NCBI GenBank assembly: GCA_038210415.1
Contig: JBBQWS010000014.1
Coordinates: forward strand, 1-62,688
DNA from: JBBQWS01 sp038210415
GTDB taxonomy: Bacteria; Actinomycetota; Actinomycetes; Prado026
Length of the DNA stretch: 62,688 bases
Reading direction: 5' to 3'
The notes under the pieces are model-generated. The model saw only the letters and a list, made by a program, of their open reading frames with translations. It searched no databases and was not told the origin of the DNA. How positions within the stretch are numbered: the stretch's first letter is position 1; every line of letters begins with the position of its first letter. Position numbers and translations under genes: made by a program. Below, piece by piece: positions 43,207 through 51,319 of the stretch.

Positions 43207-43815
43207 TCACCCTGGTTTCGGACGCCTGCGGGCCCCGGAGACCAGGTTGCGTCGATGGCGAACCACCACGATCCCCGCGAGGGCAACCGCCCAGCTGAGC
43301 CGCCATCCGGGCATGGTCGACGAGGCGCGGAACCAGCCGAGCACACCGAGGACCACCAGAGACAGCGCAGCAGCCACCGAAGCCGCCGCGACCCAGCGGG
43401 TCAGCGCGAACACGACTGCAAAGACCACGAGCGCCGCGACCGCCCACAGCGGCGCCACGCCGAGCATGGCACCGAACGACGTCGCGACTCCCTTGCCACC
43501 GCGGCCCCGTAGCCACGGGGACGTGCAGTGCCCCAGCACGGCGAGCACGCCGGCCACCATGGCGGCACCGGGACCGGCAATCGAGCCGAACACCAACGCC
43601 GGCACCAGCCCTTTGAGGACGTCGAGCACAGCGACCACCACGCCGACCCCGCGCCCCATCACCCGGCCGGCGTTCGTCGCACCCGGGTTGCCGGACCCGA
43701 ACGCCCGTAGGTCGATGCCTCGAGCCCGCGCGATCAGCGACGCGGGCGAGATCGACCCGACGACGTACCCCGACACCGCAGCCAGCGCGAGACCGGCGGG
43801 AGCGCTCGCGTCCAA
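43207..43815 (-). CDS. plsY: Glycerol-3-phosphate acyltransferase PlsY
   Basis: Transfers acyl groups from acyl phosphate to glycerol-3-phosphate in phospholipid synthesis. The 202-residue membrane protein shows the family motifs GSGNPGATNAGRVMG and RGGKGVATSFG and four to five hydrophobic segments. It follows degV by 7 bp, so the pair is probably cotranscribed. Confidence 0.94.
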   Translation of the reverse strand: MDASAPAGLALAAVSGYVVGSISPASLIARARGIDLRAFGSGNPGATNAGRVMGRGVGVVVAVLDVLKGLVPALVFGSIAGPGAAMVAGVLAVLGHCTSPWLRGRGGKGVATSFGAMLGVAPLWAVAALVVFAVVFALTRWVAAASVAAALSLVVLGVLGWFRASSTMPGWRLSWAVALAGIVVVRHRRNLVSGARRRPKPG

Positions 43816-43822
43816 CGGGAGA

Positions 43823-44668
43823 TCACACCGGGCTGACTGCGACGGCGATCATCCCCGGACCGACGTGGGCACCGACGACCGCCCCGACCTCGCTCACCCG
43901 CAGGTCGCGCACGCCGGGCACCCGAGCGAGCAGCCGTTCGGCGAGCTGCTCGGCTCGCAGCGGGCTCGCCAAGTGGTGGACGGCAAGGTCGACCGGGCGG
44001 CTCCCGGCAGCGTCGGCGGCGATCTCCTCCAGTCGGGCCAACGCCTTGGACGTCGTGCGCACCTTTTCCAGCGGGGCGATCCGACCGTCGACGAGGTGCA
44101 GCAGAGGCTTGACCGACAACGCGGACCCGACGAGCGCGGCCGCGGCGCCGATCCGGCCGCCGCGGCGGAGGTACTCCAACGTGTCCACGTAGAAGAACGC
44201 CGACGACGACTCGCAGCGGGCGGTGACCGCGGCGGCCACCTCGACGAGGGAACCGCCGGCCGCGGCAACCTCCGCGCCGGTGAGCACGGCGAACCCCATG
44301 GCCATGCCCAGCGTGCGGGAGTCGAGAACCAGGACCGGAAGCTGGGCCTCGCGCGCGGCCAACTGGGCCGACCCGAGCGTGCCCGACATGTCGGCCGAGA
44401 GGTGGACCGAGACGACCCCGACCGCGCCAAGGTCGGCCGCGCGGTTGTAGATGTCGAGGAAGGCTTGCGGCGTCGGGCGCGACGTCGTCACAGGTCGCCA
44501 CTCCCGCAGGGCCGCCGCGACGACGTCCGACGAGACCCCGACCCCTTCGTCGTATGCCGTACCCCCGATGATCACCTGCACCGGGACCACGGCGATGCCC
44601 CACTGGTCGGCCCGACCCACCGGCAGGTACGCCGTCGAGTCGGTGACGATCGCGACGTTTCCGGCCAT
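43823..44668 (-). CDS. DegV family fatty-acid-binding protein
   Basis: DegV proteins bind fatty acids and serve as FakB subunits for fatty acid kinase in Gram-positive bacteria. The 281-residue protein has VTDSTAYLP, a SRPTPQAFLDIY segment (Thr-Ser-x-Pro binding loop) and HLSADMSGT. It sits next to plsY, which uses acyl phosphate, consistent with a FakB-like role; a FakA gene is not in the window. The ATG at 44668 is preceded by TAGCCT 7 nt upstream, a possible leaderless start. Confidence 0.9.
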   Translation of the reverse strand: MAGNVAIVTDSTAYLPVGRADQWGIAVVPVQVIIGGTAYDEGVGVSSDVVAAALREWRPVTTSRPTPQAFLDIYNRAADLGAVGVVSVHLSADMSGTLGSAQLAAREAQLPVLVLDSRTLGMAMGFAVLTGAEVAAAGGSLVEVAAAVTARCESSSAFFYVDTLEYLRRGGRIGAAAALVGSALSVKPLLHLVDGRIAPLEKVRTTSKALARLEEIAADAAGSRPVDLAVHHLASPLRAEQLAERLLARVPGVRDLRVSEVGAVVGAHVGPGMIAVAVSPV

Positions 44669-44685
44669 GCTGGGAAGGCTATCGG

Positions 44686-47556
44686 CTACGGAGCGGGAAC
44701 GATGTTGACGAGCTTCGGCGCCCGCACGACGACCTTCGCCACGCCCCGACCGTCCAGGGAGGTGACGACCGACGGATCGGCCAGGGCCAGCGTCTCCAGC
44801 TCGTCGGCGCCGATGGTCGGCGCTACCTCGAGCCGCGCCTTGACCTTGCCGGACACCTGCACGACGCACGTCACGAGCTCGTCGACCAGCAGCGCCGGGT
44901 CGGCGACCGGGAACGGCGCGTACGCCAGCGTGCTGTCGTGCCCGAGGATCGACCACAGCTCCTCGGCGGCGTGCGGGGCCAGCGGCGCCAGCATCAGCAC
45001 GAGCGGCTCGGCGGCCTCGCGGGGTACGACCGGCAGCTTGGTGAGGGCATTCGTCAGCTCGATCAGCTTGGCGACCGCGGTGTTGAACCGCATGCCCTCC
45101 ATGTCTCGGGCGACCCCGTCGACGGTGCGGGCGACGATCCGACGGGTGGCCTCGTCGGCAGGCTCGTCGACGACGAGCGCGCGGCCGCTGGCCTCGTCGA
45201 CCACGCAGCGCCACGCTCGCTGCAGGAACCGGAACGAGCCGATGACCGCCCTGGTCTCCCAGGGTCGGCTCACGTCCAGCGGCCCCATCGACATCTCGTA
45301 CACGCGCAAGGTGTCGGCGCCGTAGTCGCGGCACATGTCGTCGGGGGTCACGGAGTTCTTCAGCGACTTGCCCATCTTCCCGTACTCGCGCTCAACGACC
45401 TGGCCCTGCCAGAGGTAGCGACCCGGCTCCCGCGGGTCCTCGGTCACCTCCTCGGCCGGGACGTGCTGGCCGCGTTCGTCGGTGTAGGCGAAGGCTTGGA
45501 TGTAGCCCTGGTTGTACAGCCGACGGAACGGCTCCTCGCTCGACACGTGCCCCAGGTCGAACAGCACCTTGTGCCAGAAACGGGAGTACAGCAGGTGCAG
45601 GACGGCGTGCTCGACTCCACCGACGTACAGGTCGACGCCACCGACGTCACCCGGCGACTTCGGGCCCATCCAGTAACGCTCGACCTCGGGATCGACGAAC
45701 GCCTCGGTGTTCGTCGGGTCGAGGTAGCGCAGCTCGTACCAGCACGAGCCGGCCCACTGCGGCATGACGTTCAGCTCGCGCCGGTACGGCCGCGGCCCGT
45801 CGCCCAGGTCGAGCTCGACGTCGACCCACTCGGTGACCCGGCCCAGCGGCGGGATCGGCTGCGACAGCTCGTCGTCGGGGGCCAGCGCCGTCGGGCTGAA
45901 GTCGGCCAGCTCAGGCAGCTCCACCGGCAGCATCGACTCGGGCAGGGCGATCGGCAGCCCGGTCTCGTCGTAGACGATCGGGAACGGCTCGCCCCAGTAG
46001 CGCTGACGCGAGAACAGCCAGTCGCGCAGCTTGTACGTGATCGTGCCGACCCCGGTGCCCCGGTCGACCAGCCACTGCGTCATCGTCGCCTTGGCCTCGA
46101 CGACGGCGAGCCCGTCGAGGAAGCCGCTGTTGATCGCCGGGCCGTCACCGGTGAACGCCTTGCCGCCGGCGTCGACGAAGCCGTCGACCGGCTGGACCGT
46201 GCGCACGACGGGCAGGTCGTACGCCTCGGCGAAGGCCCAGTCGCGCTCGTCCTGGCCGGGCACGGCCATGATCGCGCCCGTGCCGTAGCCCATCAGGACG
46301 TAGTCGGCAGCGAAGACCGGCACCGCGCTGCCGGTGGCAGGGTTGACCGCGAACAGGCCCGTGAAGACACCGGTCTTGTCGCGCTCGCTCTGCCGTTCGA
46401 GATCGGTCTTGCCGGCGGCCTGCGCCCGGTAAGAAGCCACCGCCTCGGCGGGGTCGGCCGCCCCAGCCGTCCAGCGTGGGTTCGTCCCGTCCGGCCAGGC
46501 CGCGGGCAGGGCACCGGACAGCAGGGCGTGCTCGGGAGCGACCACCATGAACGTGGCCCCGAACAACGTGTCCGGTCGCGTCGTGAAGACGCTCAGGCTC
46601 CGCGCTGGGTCGGCGCCCGCGACGGCGAACTCGACCTGCGCACCCTCGGAGCGGCCGATCCAGTTGCGCTGCATGATCTTGATGGACTCGGGCCAGTCGA
46701 GACGGTCGAGGTCGTCGATCAGCCGGTCCGCGTACGTGGTGATCCGCATCATCCACTGGCGCATGCTGCGCTTGAAGACGGGGAAGTTGCCGATATCGCT
46801 GCGGCCGTCGGCGGAAACCTCCTCGTTGGCCAGCACCGTGCCCAGTCCAGGGCACCAGTTGACCGGCGCCTCGGAGAGGTACGCCAGCCGCTGCGCGTCG
46901 ACGGCTTCGCGTCGTTCGCGGTCGGTGAGGTCCGCCCAGGCGCGGCCGCCGGGGGTCGGGCGCGCACCGGTCTCGAAAGCAGCGACGAGCTCGGCGATGG
47001 GACGGGCCCGACCCGCCTCGTGGTCGTACCACGAGTTGAACACCTGCAGAAAGATCCACTGGGTCCAGCGGTAGAACTCGACGTCGGTGGTGGCGATGCT
47101 GCGCCGCGGGTCGTGAGCCAGCCCGATCCGGCGTAGCTGCCGGCGCATGTTCGCGACGTTCGCGTCGGTGGTGACCCGGGGGTGCTGCCCGGTCTGCACG
47201 GCGTACTGCTCAGCCGGCAGGCCGAACGAGTCGTAGCCCAGAGCGTGCAGCACGTTGTGCCCGGTCATCCGCTTGTAGCGCCCCACCACGTCCGTCGCGA
47301 TGTAGCCCAGCGGGTGCCCGACATGCAGGCCGGTGCCGGACGGGTAGGGGAACATGTCGAGCACATAGACCTTGGGCCGCTCAGCCACCTTGCCGGGGTC
47401 CGCCAGCGGGCCGGCCGGGTTCGGGGCCTCGAACGTGTGCTCGGCCTCCCAGCGGTCCTGCCAGCGCGTCTCCAGCCGGTCGGCGAGCTGTGCGGTGTAC
47501 CGGAACGGCGCAGCTACGGCCACGGGGTCGGCCGAACGGTCGGTGGTCTCGGTCAT
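44686..47556 (-). CDS. leuS: Leucine-tRNA ligase
   Basis: Charges tRNA-Leu. The 956-residue class I enzyme has the HIGH-like motif GLHVGHPLGY, the CP1 editing domain (TTRPDTLFGATFMVVAPEH), the KMSKS-like motif GKMGKSLKN and the C-terminal anticodon domain. The ATG at 47556 has GAGGAAG 3-4 nt upstream. A small leader ORF with adjacent Leu codons and an intrinsic terminator lie in front, so leucine- or charging-dependent attenuation is plausible. Confidence 0.97.
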   Translation of the reverse strand: MTETTDRSADPVAVAAPFRYTAQLADRLETRWQDRWEAEHTFEAPNPAGPLADPGKVAERPKVYVLDMFPYPSGTGLHVGHPLGYIATDVVGRYKRMTGHNVLHALGYDSFGLPAEQYAVQTGQHPRVTTDANVANMRRQLRRIGLAHDPRRSIATTDVEFYRWTQWIFLQVFNSWYDHEAGRARPIAELVAAFETGARPTPGGRAWADLTDRERREAVDAQRLAYLSEAPVNWCPGLGTVLANEEVSADGRSDIGNFPVFKRSMRQWMMRITTYADRLIDDLDRLDWPESIKIMQRNWIGRSEGAQVEFAVAGADPARSLSVFTTRPDTLFGATFMVVAPEHALLSGALPAAWPDGTNPRWTAGAADPAEAVASYRAQAAGKTDLERQSERDKTGVFTGLFAVNPATGSAVPVFAADYVLMGYGTGAIMAVPGQDERDWAFAEAYDLPVVRTVQPVDGFVDAGGKAFTGDGPAINSGFLDGLAVVEAKATMTQWLVDRGTGVGTITYKLRDWLFSRQRYWGEPFPIVYDETGLPIALPESMLPVELPELADFSPTALAPDDELSQPIPPLGRVTEWVDVELDLGDGPRPYRRELNVMPQWAGSCWYELRYLDPTNTEAFVDPEVERYWMGPKSPGDVGGVDLYVGGVEHAVLHLLYSRFWHKVLFDLGHVSSEEPFRRLYNQGYIQAFAYTDERGQHVPAEEVTEDPREPGRYLWQGQVVEREYGKMGKSLKNSVTPDDMCRDYGADTLRVYEMSMGPLDVSRPWETRAVIGSFRFLQRAWRCVVDEASGRALVVDEPADEATRRIVARTVDGVARDMEGMRFNTAVAKLIELTNALTKLPVVPREAAEPLVLMLAPLAPHAAEELWSILGHDSTLAYAPFPVADPALLVDELVTCVVQVSGKVKARLEVAPTIGADELETLALADPSVVTSLDGRGVAKVVVRAPKLVNIVPAP

Positions 47557-47588
47557 CGTCTTCCTCGCCTCGTCTGGTGCCGGACATG

Positions 47589-47613
47589 AAGAAACCCCTC
47601 GCAGAGGAGGGGT
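47589..47613 (-). terminator. Intrinsic terminator in the leuS leader
   Basis: On the minus strand CCCCTC, loop CTCTGC, GAGGGG is a 6-bp GC stem followed directly by TTTCTT. It is about 30 bp before the leuS ATG and 25 bp after the leader-peptide stop. A terminator between a leader ORF and the structural gene is the classic attenuator geometry. Confidence 0.75.
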
Positions 47614-47615
47614 CG

Positions 47616-47646
47616 CCGCGCTGACATCGTGCTCAGGTCAACGCGG
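47616..47646 (-). promoter_or_regulatory. Leader hairpin overlapping the leuS leader-peptide stop
   Basis: CCGCGTTGAC (47637-47646) pairs with GTCAGCGCGG (47616-47625) on the minus strand, 10 bp with one G-U, enclosing 11 nt. The leader stop codon TGA is in the 5' arm, so ribosomes finishing the leader would melt this hairpin and could affect the terminator beside it. Confidence 0.5.
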
Positions 47647-47673
47647 CCCGGTAAGGAGCATGTCCGTACGCAT
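47638..47673 (-). CDS. Candidate leuS leader peptide
   Basis: The minus strand encodes MRTDMLLTGPR (11 residues) with adjacent Leu codons CTC CTT. A TACCCT box (47680-47685) lies 6 nt before the ATG, the spacing seen for leaderless starts elsewhere in this window. It lies upstream of a hairpin and terminator before leuS. The small size means it could be chance; the arrangement is what argues for it. Confidence 0.55.
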   Translation of the reverse strand: MRTDMLLTGPR

Positions 47674-47706
47674 AGGGCGAGGGTAGCGCAGCGGCGGAGC
47701 CAACAG

Positions 47707-47736
47707 TGGCCCGGACCCCTTTCGGAGCCCGGGCCA
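47707..47736 (-). terminator. Terminator hairpin after the BNR-repeat gene
   Basis: TGGCCCGG (47707-47714) and CCGGGCCA (47729-47736) form a perfect 8-bp stem with a 14-nt loop, 22 bp after the BNR gene stop. It separates that gene from the leuS leader. There is no U tract. Confidence 0.6.
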
Positions 47737-47757
47737 CCGCCCCCCACGCACGACCGG

Positions 47758-50349
47758 TCAGGCCAGGCGGCCCAGCCTGGTCGACCAGATGCCACGACCG
47801 TGCGTCGCGACGTAGAGCAGCCCGTTCGCCGAGACCTCGACGTCGGTCACGGTCGTGGTCGGGAAGTTCGTCCCGAGCCGCGACCACTTGGTGGAACCAG
47901 CCGGCCGCACGACGACTCCCATGTCGGTACCAGCGACGAGCGAGCCGCCCGCCGTCAGCGCCAGGTGGTTGGTCGGGATGTCCGGCAGGTTCGCCGAGAC
48001 GTCCTTCCACGTGGCGCCCGCGTCCGTGGTCTCGAAGACGTGGCCGACGCCCGCACCCGGGCCCTCGGTCCAGCTCCGCGAGAACCCGCTGAACGCGACG
48101 AACGCATGGTTCGGGTTCGCCGGGTCTACGGCGCCGCCGGCTACGTAGCGGTTCGGGACGACGCTGCCGTCGGCCGGGAGGGTCAGCTGCGACCAGCCCG
48201 AGCCGTCGGTGTTGCCGACCGCGATGCCGCGGGTGAAGCCGATGCTGTTGCAGGGGCCGCACCACCCGACGTAGGCCTTGCCGCCCGACACGCTGATCGA
48301 CGTGGCGGAGTGACCGGCACCCAGGTCGAAGACCGGGGTCCACTCGGCAGCGGTCTGGATCGCGAAGCCGTTCGTCTGGACCCAGACGAACTCACCACCG
48401 GCCACCCAGGTGTTGATGTCCTTGGTGTCCGGCGACATCGGGGCGATGAACCGCGGGTTCGGGTCCTGCGGGTCGATGTCGCGCGACGTCGACTGCTCAG
48501 GCGATCCGTCGCCCTGGTTAGCGTTGCAGTTGTTCGTCACACGCATGGACAGGTAGACGTACTCAGCCACGATGTTGCACCCGTTGTTCGGGTCGACGAG
48601 GGTGTCGCCACCGTCGCCACCGAAGTTCGAGCCCATGACCTTGTCGCCGGCTCGCAGGATCGACTGACCGTTGTCCTGCAGGCCGCCGCTGACTGCGACA
48701 CCGCCACCGGCCGGGTCGGTACCGACGCCCACCGAGTAGTACTGCAGGGAGTCCATCGTGCCGTCGTTGAGGCTGACCCAGTCAGTCGCGTGGCCGTCGA
48801 CGTTGGTGTCGCCGTCGACCGGACGGCGGTAGACGCCACCGTCGTTGCCCACGAACTCCCACGCCTTGCCGCCGTAGAACCCGAACGTCGCGGAGTGCTG
48901 GTCGGGGTGGGTGGTCTGCGGGCAGTCGCCGCTCTGCTTGGTCGGGTCGAGCGACCAGCACGGGAAGCCGAAGTTCCAGTACGGCCCGACAGCCTTGAAC
49001 GTCGCGCCACCGTCACGCGACTCGAAGACCTCTTCGAGCCCGACGAGCACGTGCTGCGGGTCCTGAGGGTCGACGCGGAGCGACTGGTTGTACCAGGCCT
49101 GGATCCCTGGCTGGTAGCCCGGATCCTGCAGAGCCGAGCCGGAGGCCTTCAGCTTCGCCGAGTCGGCGATGAGGGTCCAGGGTCCGAACGGCGAGCCGTT
49201 CGCCGAGACGTAGACGCCACCGAGCGCGGTGTTCGGGTTGTAGAAGTAGTTCCGGATCGACTCATTGACGGCGTAGAGCTTCGAGCCGTCCGCCGCGTAG
49301 GCGAACGACACGTTGCCGACGTCGTTCTGCGGGATCGCGCCCTTGGGGTTGAACCGGACCCAGGCCGAGGAGCCGGGGTTCTGCCGGTAGAAGCCGTTGT
49401 ACGCGTCACCACCCCGCCAGCCGAGCGCGAGCACGATCTTGCTCGGGTCGCGCGGGTCGATCGCGACGTCGTTGGCGATGTTCTTGTACGCCGCAGCCGG
49501 GTCGCTCGCGAGCGAGCCGCCGGGCAGGTAGTCGGGGTTCGGGGCGTAGACGAGCGTCCACGCGCCCGCGAGGGTCACGGTGGAGTGCTTCCAGACGCCG
49601 CGGCTCGTGGCGGCGTAGACCGTGCCGGGAGCGAACCGCAGGGCGTTGATGATGGTGCTCTCGAGCTCGTCGCCACCGACCCGGCCGCTGGCCGAGAAGC
49701 TGCCGCTGCGCGGGTTGCTGAGCACGAAGACGCCCGCCCCGACGTAGCTGGTCGCGCCCGTGTTCGCCTCGCCTGTTGCGTACCAGAGGCGCCCGGCTGA
49801 GTCGAGCTCGAGGTCGCCGGAGGACAACGACGGCAGGTTGTCGGCGATCGGCGTCCAGTGACCGCCGCCGGTCGAGGAGCGCCAGACGCCGCCGTTCGCG
49901 CCGGCCGCGTAGACGTAGCCTTCGCTGTCGGAGGCCAGCCCGGTCGTGCGACCGGTCACCCTGCCGGCGCCGCCGGAGGAGTTCGACGCGTAGTCGCGGT
50001 AGCGCGGGTCGTCGGAGTTGTACGGCTTGCGGGTCACGTGCGTGTAGCTGCCGCTCGTGGCCGGAAGGTTCTTGAGCGCGGCGTACGCGGCGCCGTAAGC
50101 GCCAGGCGCGACGATGCCGGGGGCGGTACGTGCCTCGGTCCACTCCTCGGTGGCGACGAGCGAGTTGTGGCTCTCGTCCTCCCCACCGGAGTCAGCGGTC
50201 GCCGCGGCTGCGGCCTTGGCGGTCGCCTGGCGCGTGACCGACAACGGGGTGTGTCGTGCGGTCGCAGAGGCGAGCTGGGGGGTCGTGACGAGGAGGGCGG
50301 CTACGGCGGTGGCCGCGAGTCCCGCCGTTCTCACAGTGGTTCGTCGCAT
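47758..50349 (-). CDS. Secreted BNR/sialidase-type beta-propeller protein
   Basis: The 863-residue protein has a signal peptide (about 1-30, ending ASA) and many BNR/Asp-box-like repeats (GGVWRSSTGGGHWTPI, VFETTDAGATWKD), ending in ATHGRGIWSTRL. This indicates one or two beta-propellers. No sialidase FRIP or catalytic set is obvious, nor a sortase signal or membrane tail. Function unknown; carbohydrate binding or a Vps10/GH74-like role is possible. The ATG at 50349 has GGGAG 7 nt upstream. Confidence 0.85.
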   Translation of the reverse strand: MRRTTVRTAGLAATAVAALLVTTPQLASATARHTPLSVTRQATAKAAAAATADSGGEDESHNSLVATEEWTEARTAPGIVAPGAYGAAYAALKNLPATSGSYTHVTRKPYNSDDPRYRDYASNSSGGAGRVTGRTTGLASDSEGYVYAAGANGGVWRSSTGGGHWTPIADNLPSLSSGDLELDSAGRLWYATGEANTGATSYVGAGVFVLSNPRSGSFSASGRVGGDELESTIINALRFAPGTVYAATSRGVWKHSTVTLAGAWTLVYAPNPDYLPGGSLASDPAAAYKNIANDVAIDPRDPSKIVLALGWRGGDAYNGFYRQNPGSSAWVRFNPKGAIPQNDVGNVSFAYAADGSKLYAVNESIRNYFYNPNTALGGVYVSANGSPFGPWTLIADSAKLKASGSALQDPGYQPGIQAWYNQSLRVDPQDPQHVLVGLEEVFESRDGGATFKAVGPYWNFGFPCWSLDPTKQSGDCPQTTHPDQHSATFGFYGGKAWEFVGNDGGVYRRPVDGDTNVDGHATDWVSLNDGTMDSLQYYSVGVGTDPAGGGVAVSGGLQDNGQSILRAGDKVMGSNFGGDGGDTLVDPNNGCNIVAEYVYLSMRVTNNCNANQGDGSPEQSTSRDIDPQDPNPRFIAPMSPDTKDINTWVAGGEFVWVQTNGFAIQTAAEWTPVFDLGAGHSATSISVSGGKAYVGWCGPCNSIGFTRGIAVGNTDGSGWSQLTLPADGSVVPNRYVAGGAVDPANPNHAFVAFSGFSRSWTEGPGAGVGHVFETTDAGATWKDVSANLPDIPTNHLALTAGGSLVAGTDMGVVVRPAGSTKWSRLGTNFPTTTVTDVEVSANGLLYVATHGRGIWSTRLGRLA

Positions 50350-50514
50350 CAAGGTGCTCCCGGTAAGGGTGGGCAGGAATAGATCGGACCTTCGCACACG
50401 ATCGGGGTGGCCGCCAGCACAAGACGAGAACAATCTCCGGACAAGGCTCCCGTCCGGAGCAAGAACTCACAGAGTGTGTCCCCGCGACCACCGGACGCGT
50501 TGTGGCCGGGCGGA

Positions 50515-51246
50515 TCAGCGGAGGCCGAGCCGACCCAGCTCGAGTGCGAGGGCGGTCCCCACCTGCTCGTGGACCGCCCAGCCCCAGTGCATGCCGTCCG
50601 GGTTGCCGGTGCCTGCGGCGAGCGACGGACCGACGATCGGGTCGAGGTCGACCCAGCCCAGCCCTTCCGCCGCGGCGAACCTGCGCGACGCCTCGACGGC
50701 CGGGCCGTGCTGCCGAGCGGACGGGTACGACCGGGCGGCGTGCGGCGACGGCCCCAGCAGCACCACGGGCAGGCCCGGCCGCAGGTACCGCACTGCCTGC
50801 ACCACCCGGCGCAGGTACGTGTCGGTGGCCGCCTGCGGCAGCTGCCGCCACGGGCCGCCCGTCACCCGGATCACCCGGGGCGCCGCCGCGACGTACCCCG
50901 CCCGCACCCGACGGCGCAGCGACCCCGGCCGCAGGTACGCGATGCCCTCCCGCAGGTAGGTGGGGACCGCCGCCGGCAGCTGGTCCATCTGGCCCACGGC
51001 CAGGACCAGCGCGTCGGCGCGTGGTGCGTACAAGCCGGCCACCACCGGGTCCTTCGTGAGGGCCCACCACGCGTCCCTCGAGGTCCAGCCCAGCCGCGCG
51101 ACGAGGTCGATCGACACCGGCCCGCCCAGGGCGGCGGCGAGCACCTGCGGGAACAGCCGTTCGTCACGCACCGGCATCGGCCGCTCGGGCCCGTGGAAGG
51201 TCAGCGAGTCGCCGAAGACGAGCACCGACCGCACCACCACAGCCAT
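50515..51246 (-). CDS. SGNH/GDSL-family hydrolase
   Basis: The 243-residue protein has the nucleophile motif VFGDSLTFHG (block I), a GQMDQ segment in the block III position, and the C-terminal Asp/His pair in NPDGMHWG. Members hydrolyse esters, including acetylated glycans. No signal peptide is evident, so it may be cytoplasmic. The ATG at 51246 is close to GAAGGG; a few in-frame upstream codons are possible. It is divergent from the membrane-anchored gene. Confidence 0.83.
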   Translation of the reverse strand: MAVVVRSVLVFGDSLTFHGPERPMPVRDERLFPQVLAAALGGPVSIDLVARLGWTSRDAWWALTKDPVVAGLYAPRADALVLAVGQMDQLPAAVPTYLREGIAYLRPGSLRRRVRAGYVAAAPRVIRVTGGPWRQLPQAATDTYLRRVVQAVRYLRPGLPVVLLGPSPHAARSYPSARQHGPAVEASRRFAAAEGLGWVDLDPIVGPSLAAGTGNPDGMHWGWAVHEQVGTALALELGRLGLR

Positions 51247-51307
51247 CCCTTCGCCGGCCGCCGGCCACTTGCCCGGACATCCCTGAGCGCAACATCCCCG
51301 CGCCACT

Positions 51308-51313
51308 TACCTT
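51308..51313 (+). promoter_or_regulatory. -10-like box before the 51320 gene
   Basis: TACCTT lies 6 nt before the ATG at 51320. The six bases between them are AGGAGG, which is too close to the start codon for a normal ribosome site; a leaderless start fits better. Confidence 0.35.
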
Positions 51314-51319
51314 AGGAGG

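Noticed and set aside
47557..47757. T-box riboswitch before leuS
   Set aside because: No T-box consensus sequence or specifier loop was found; a leader ORF plus terminator fits better.
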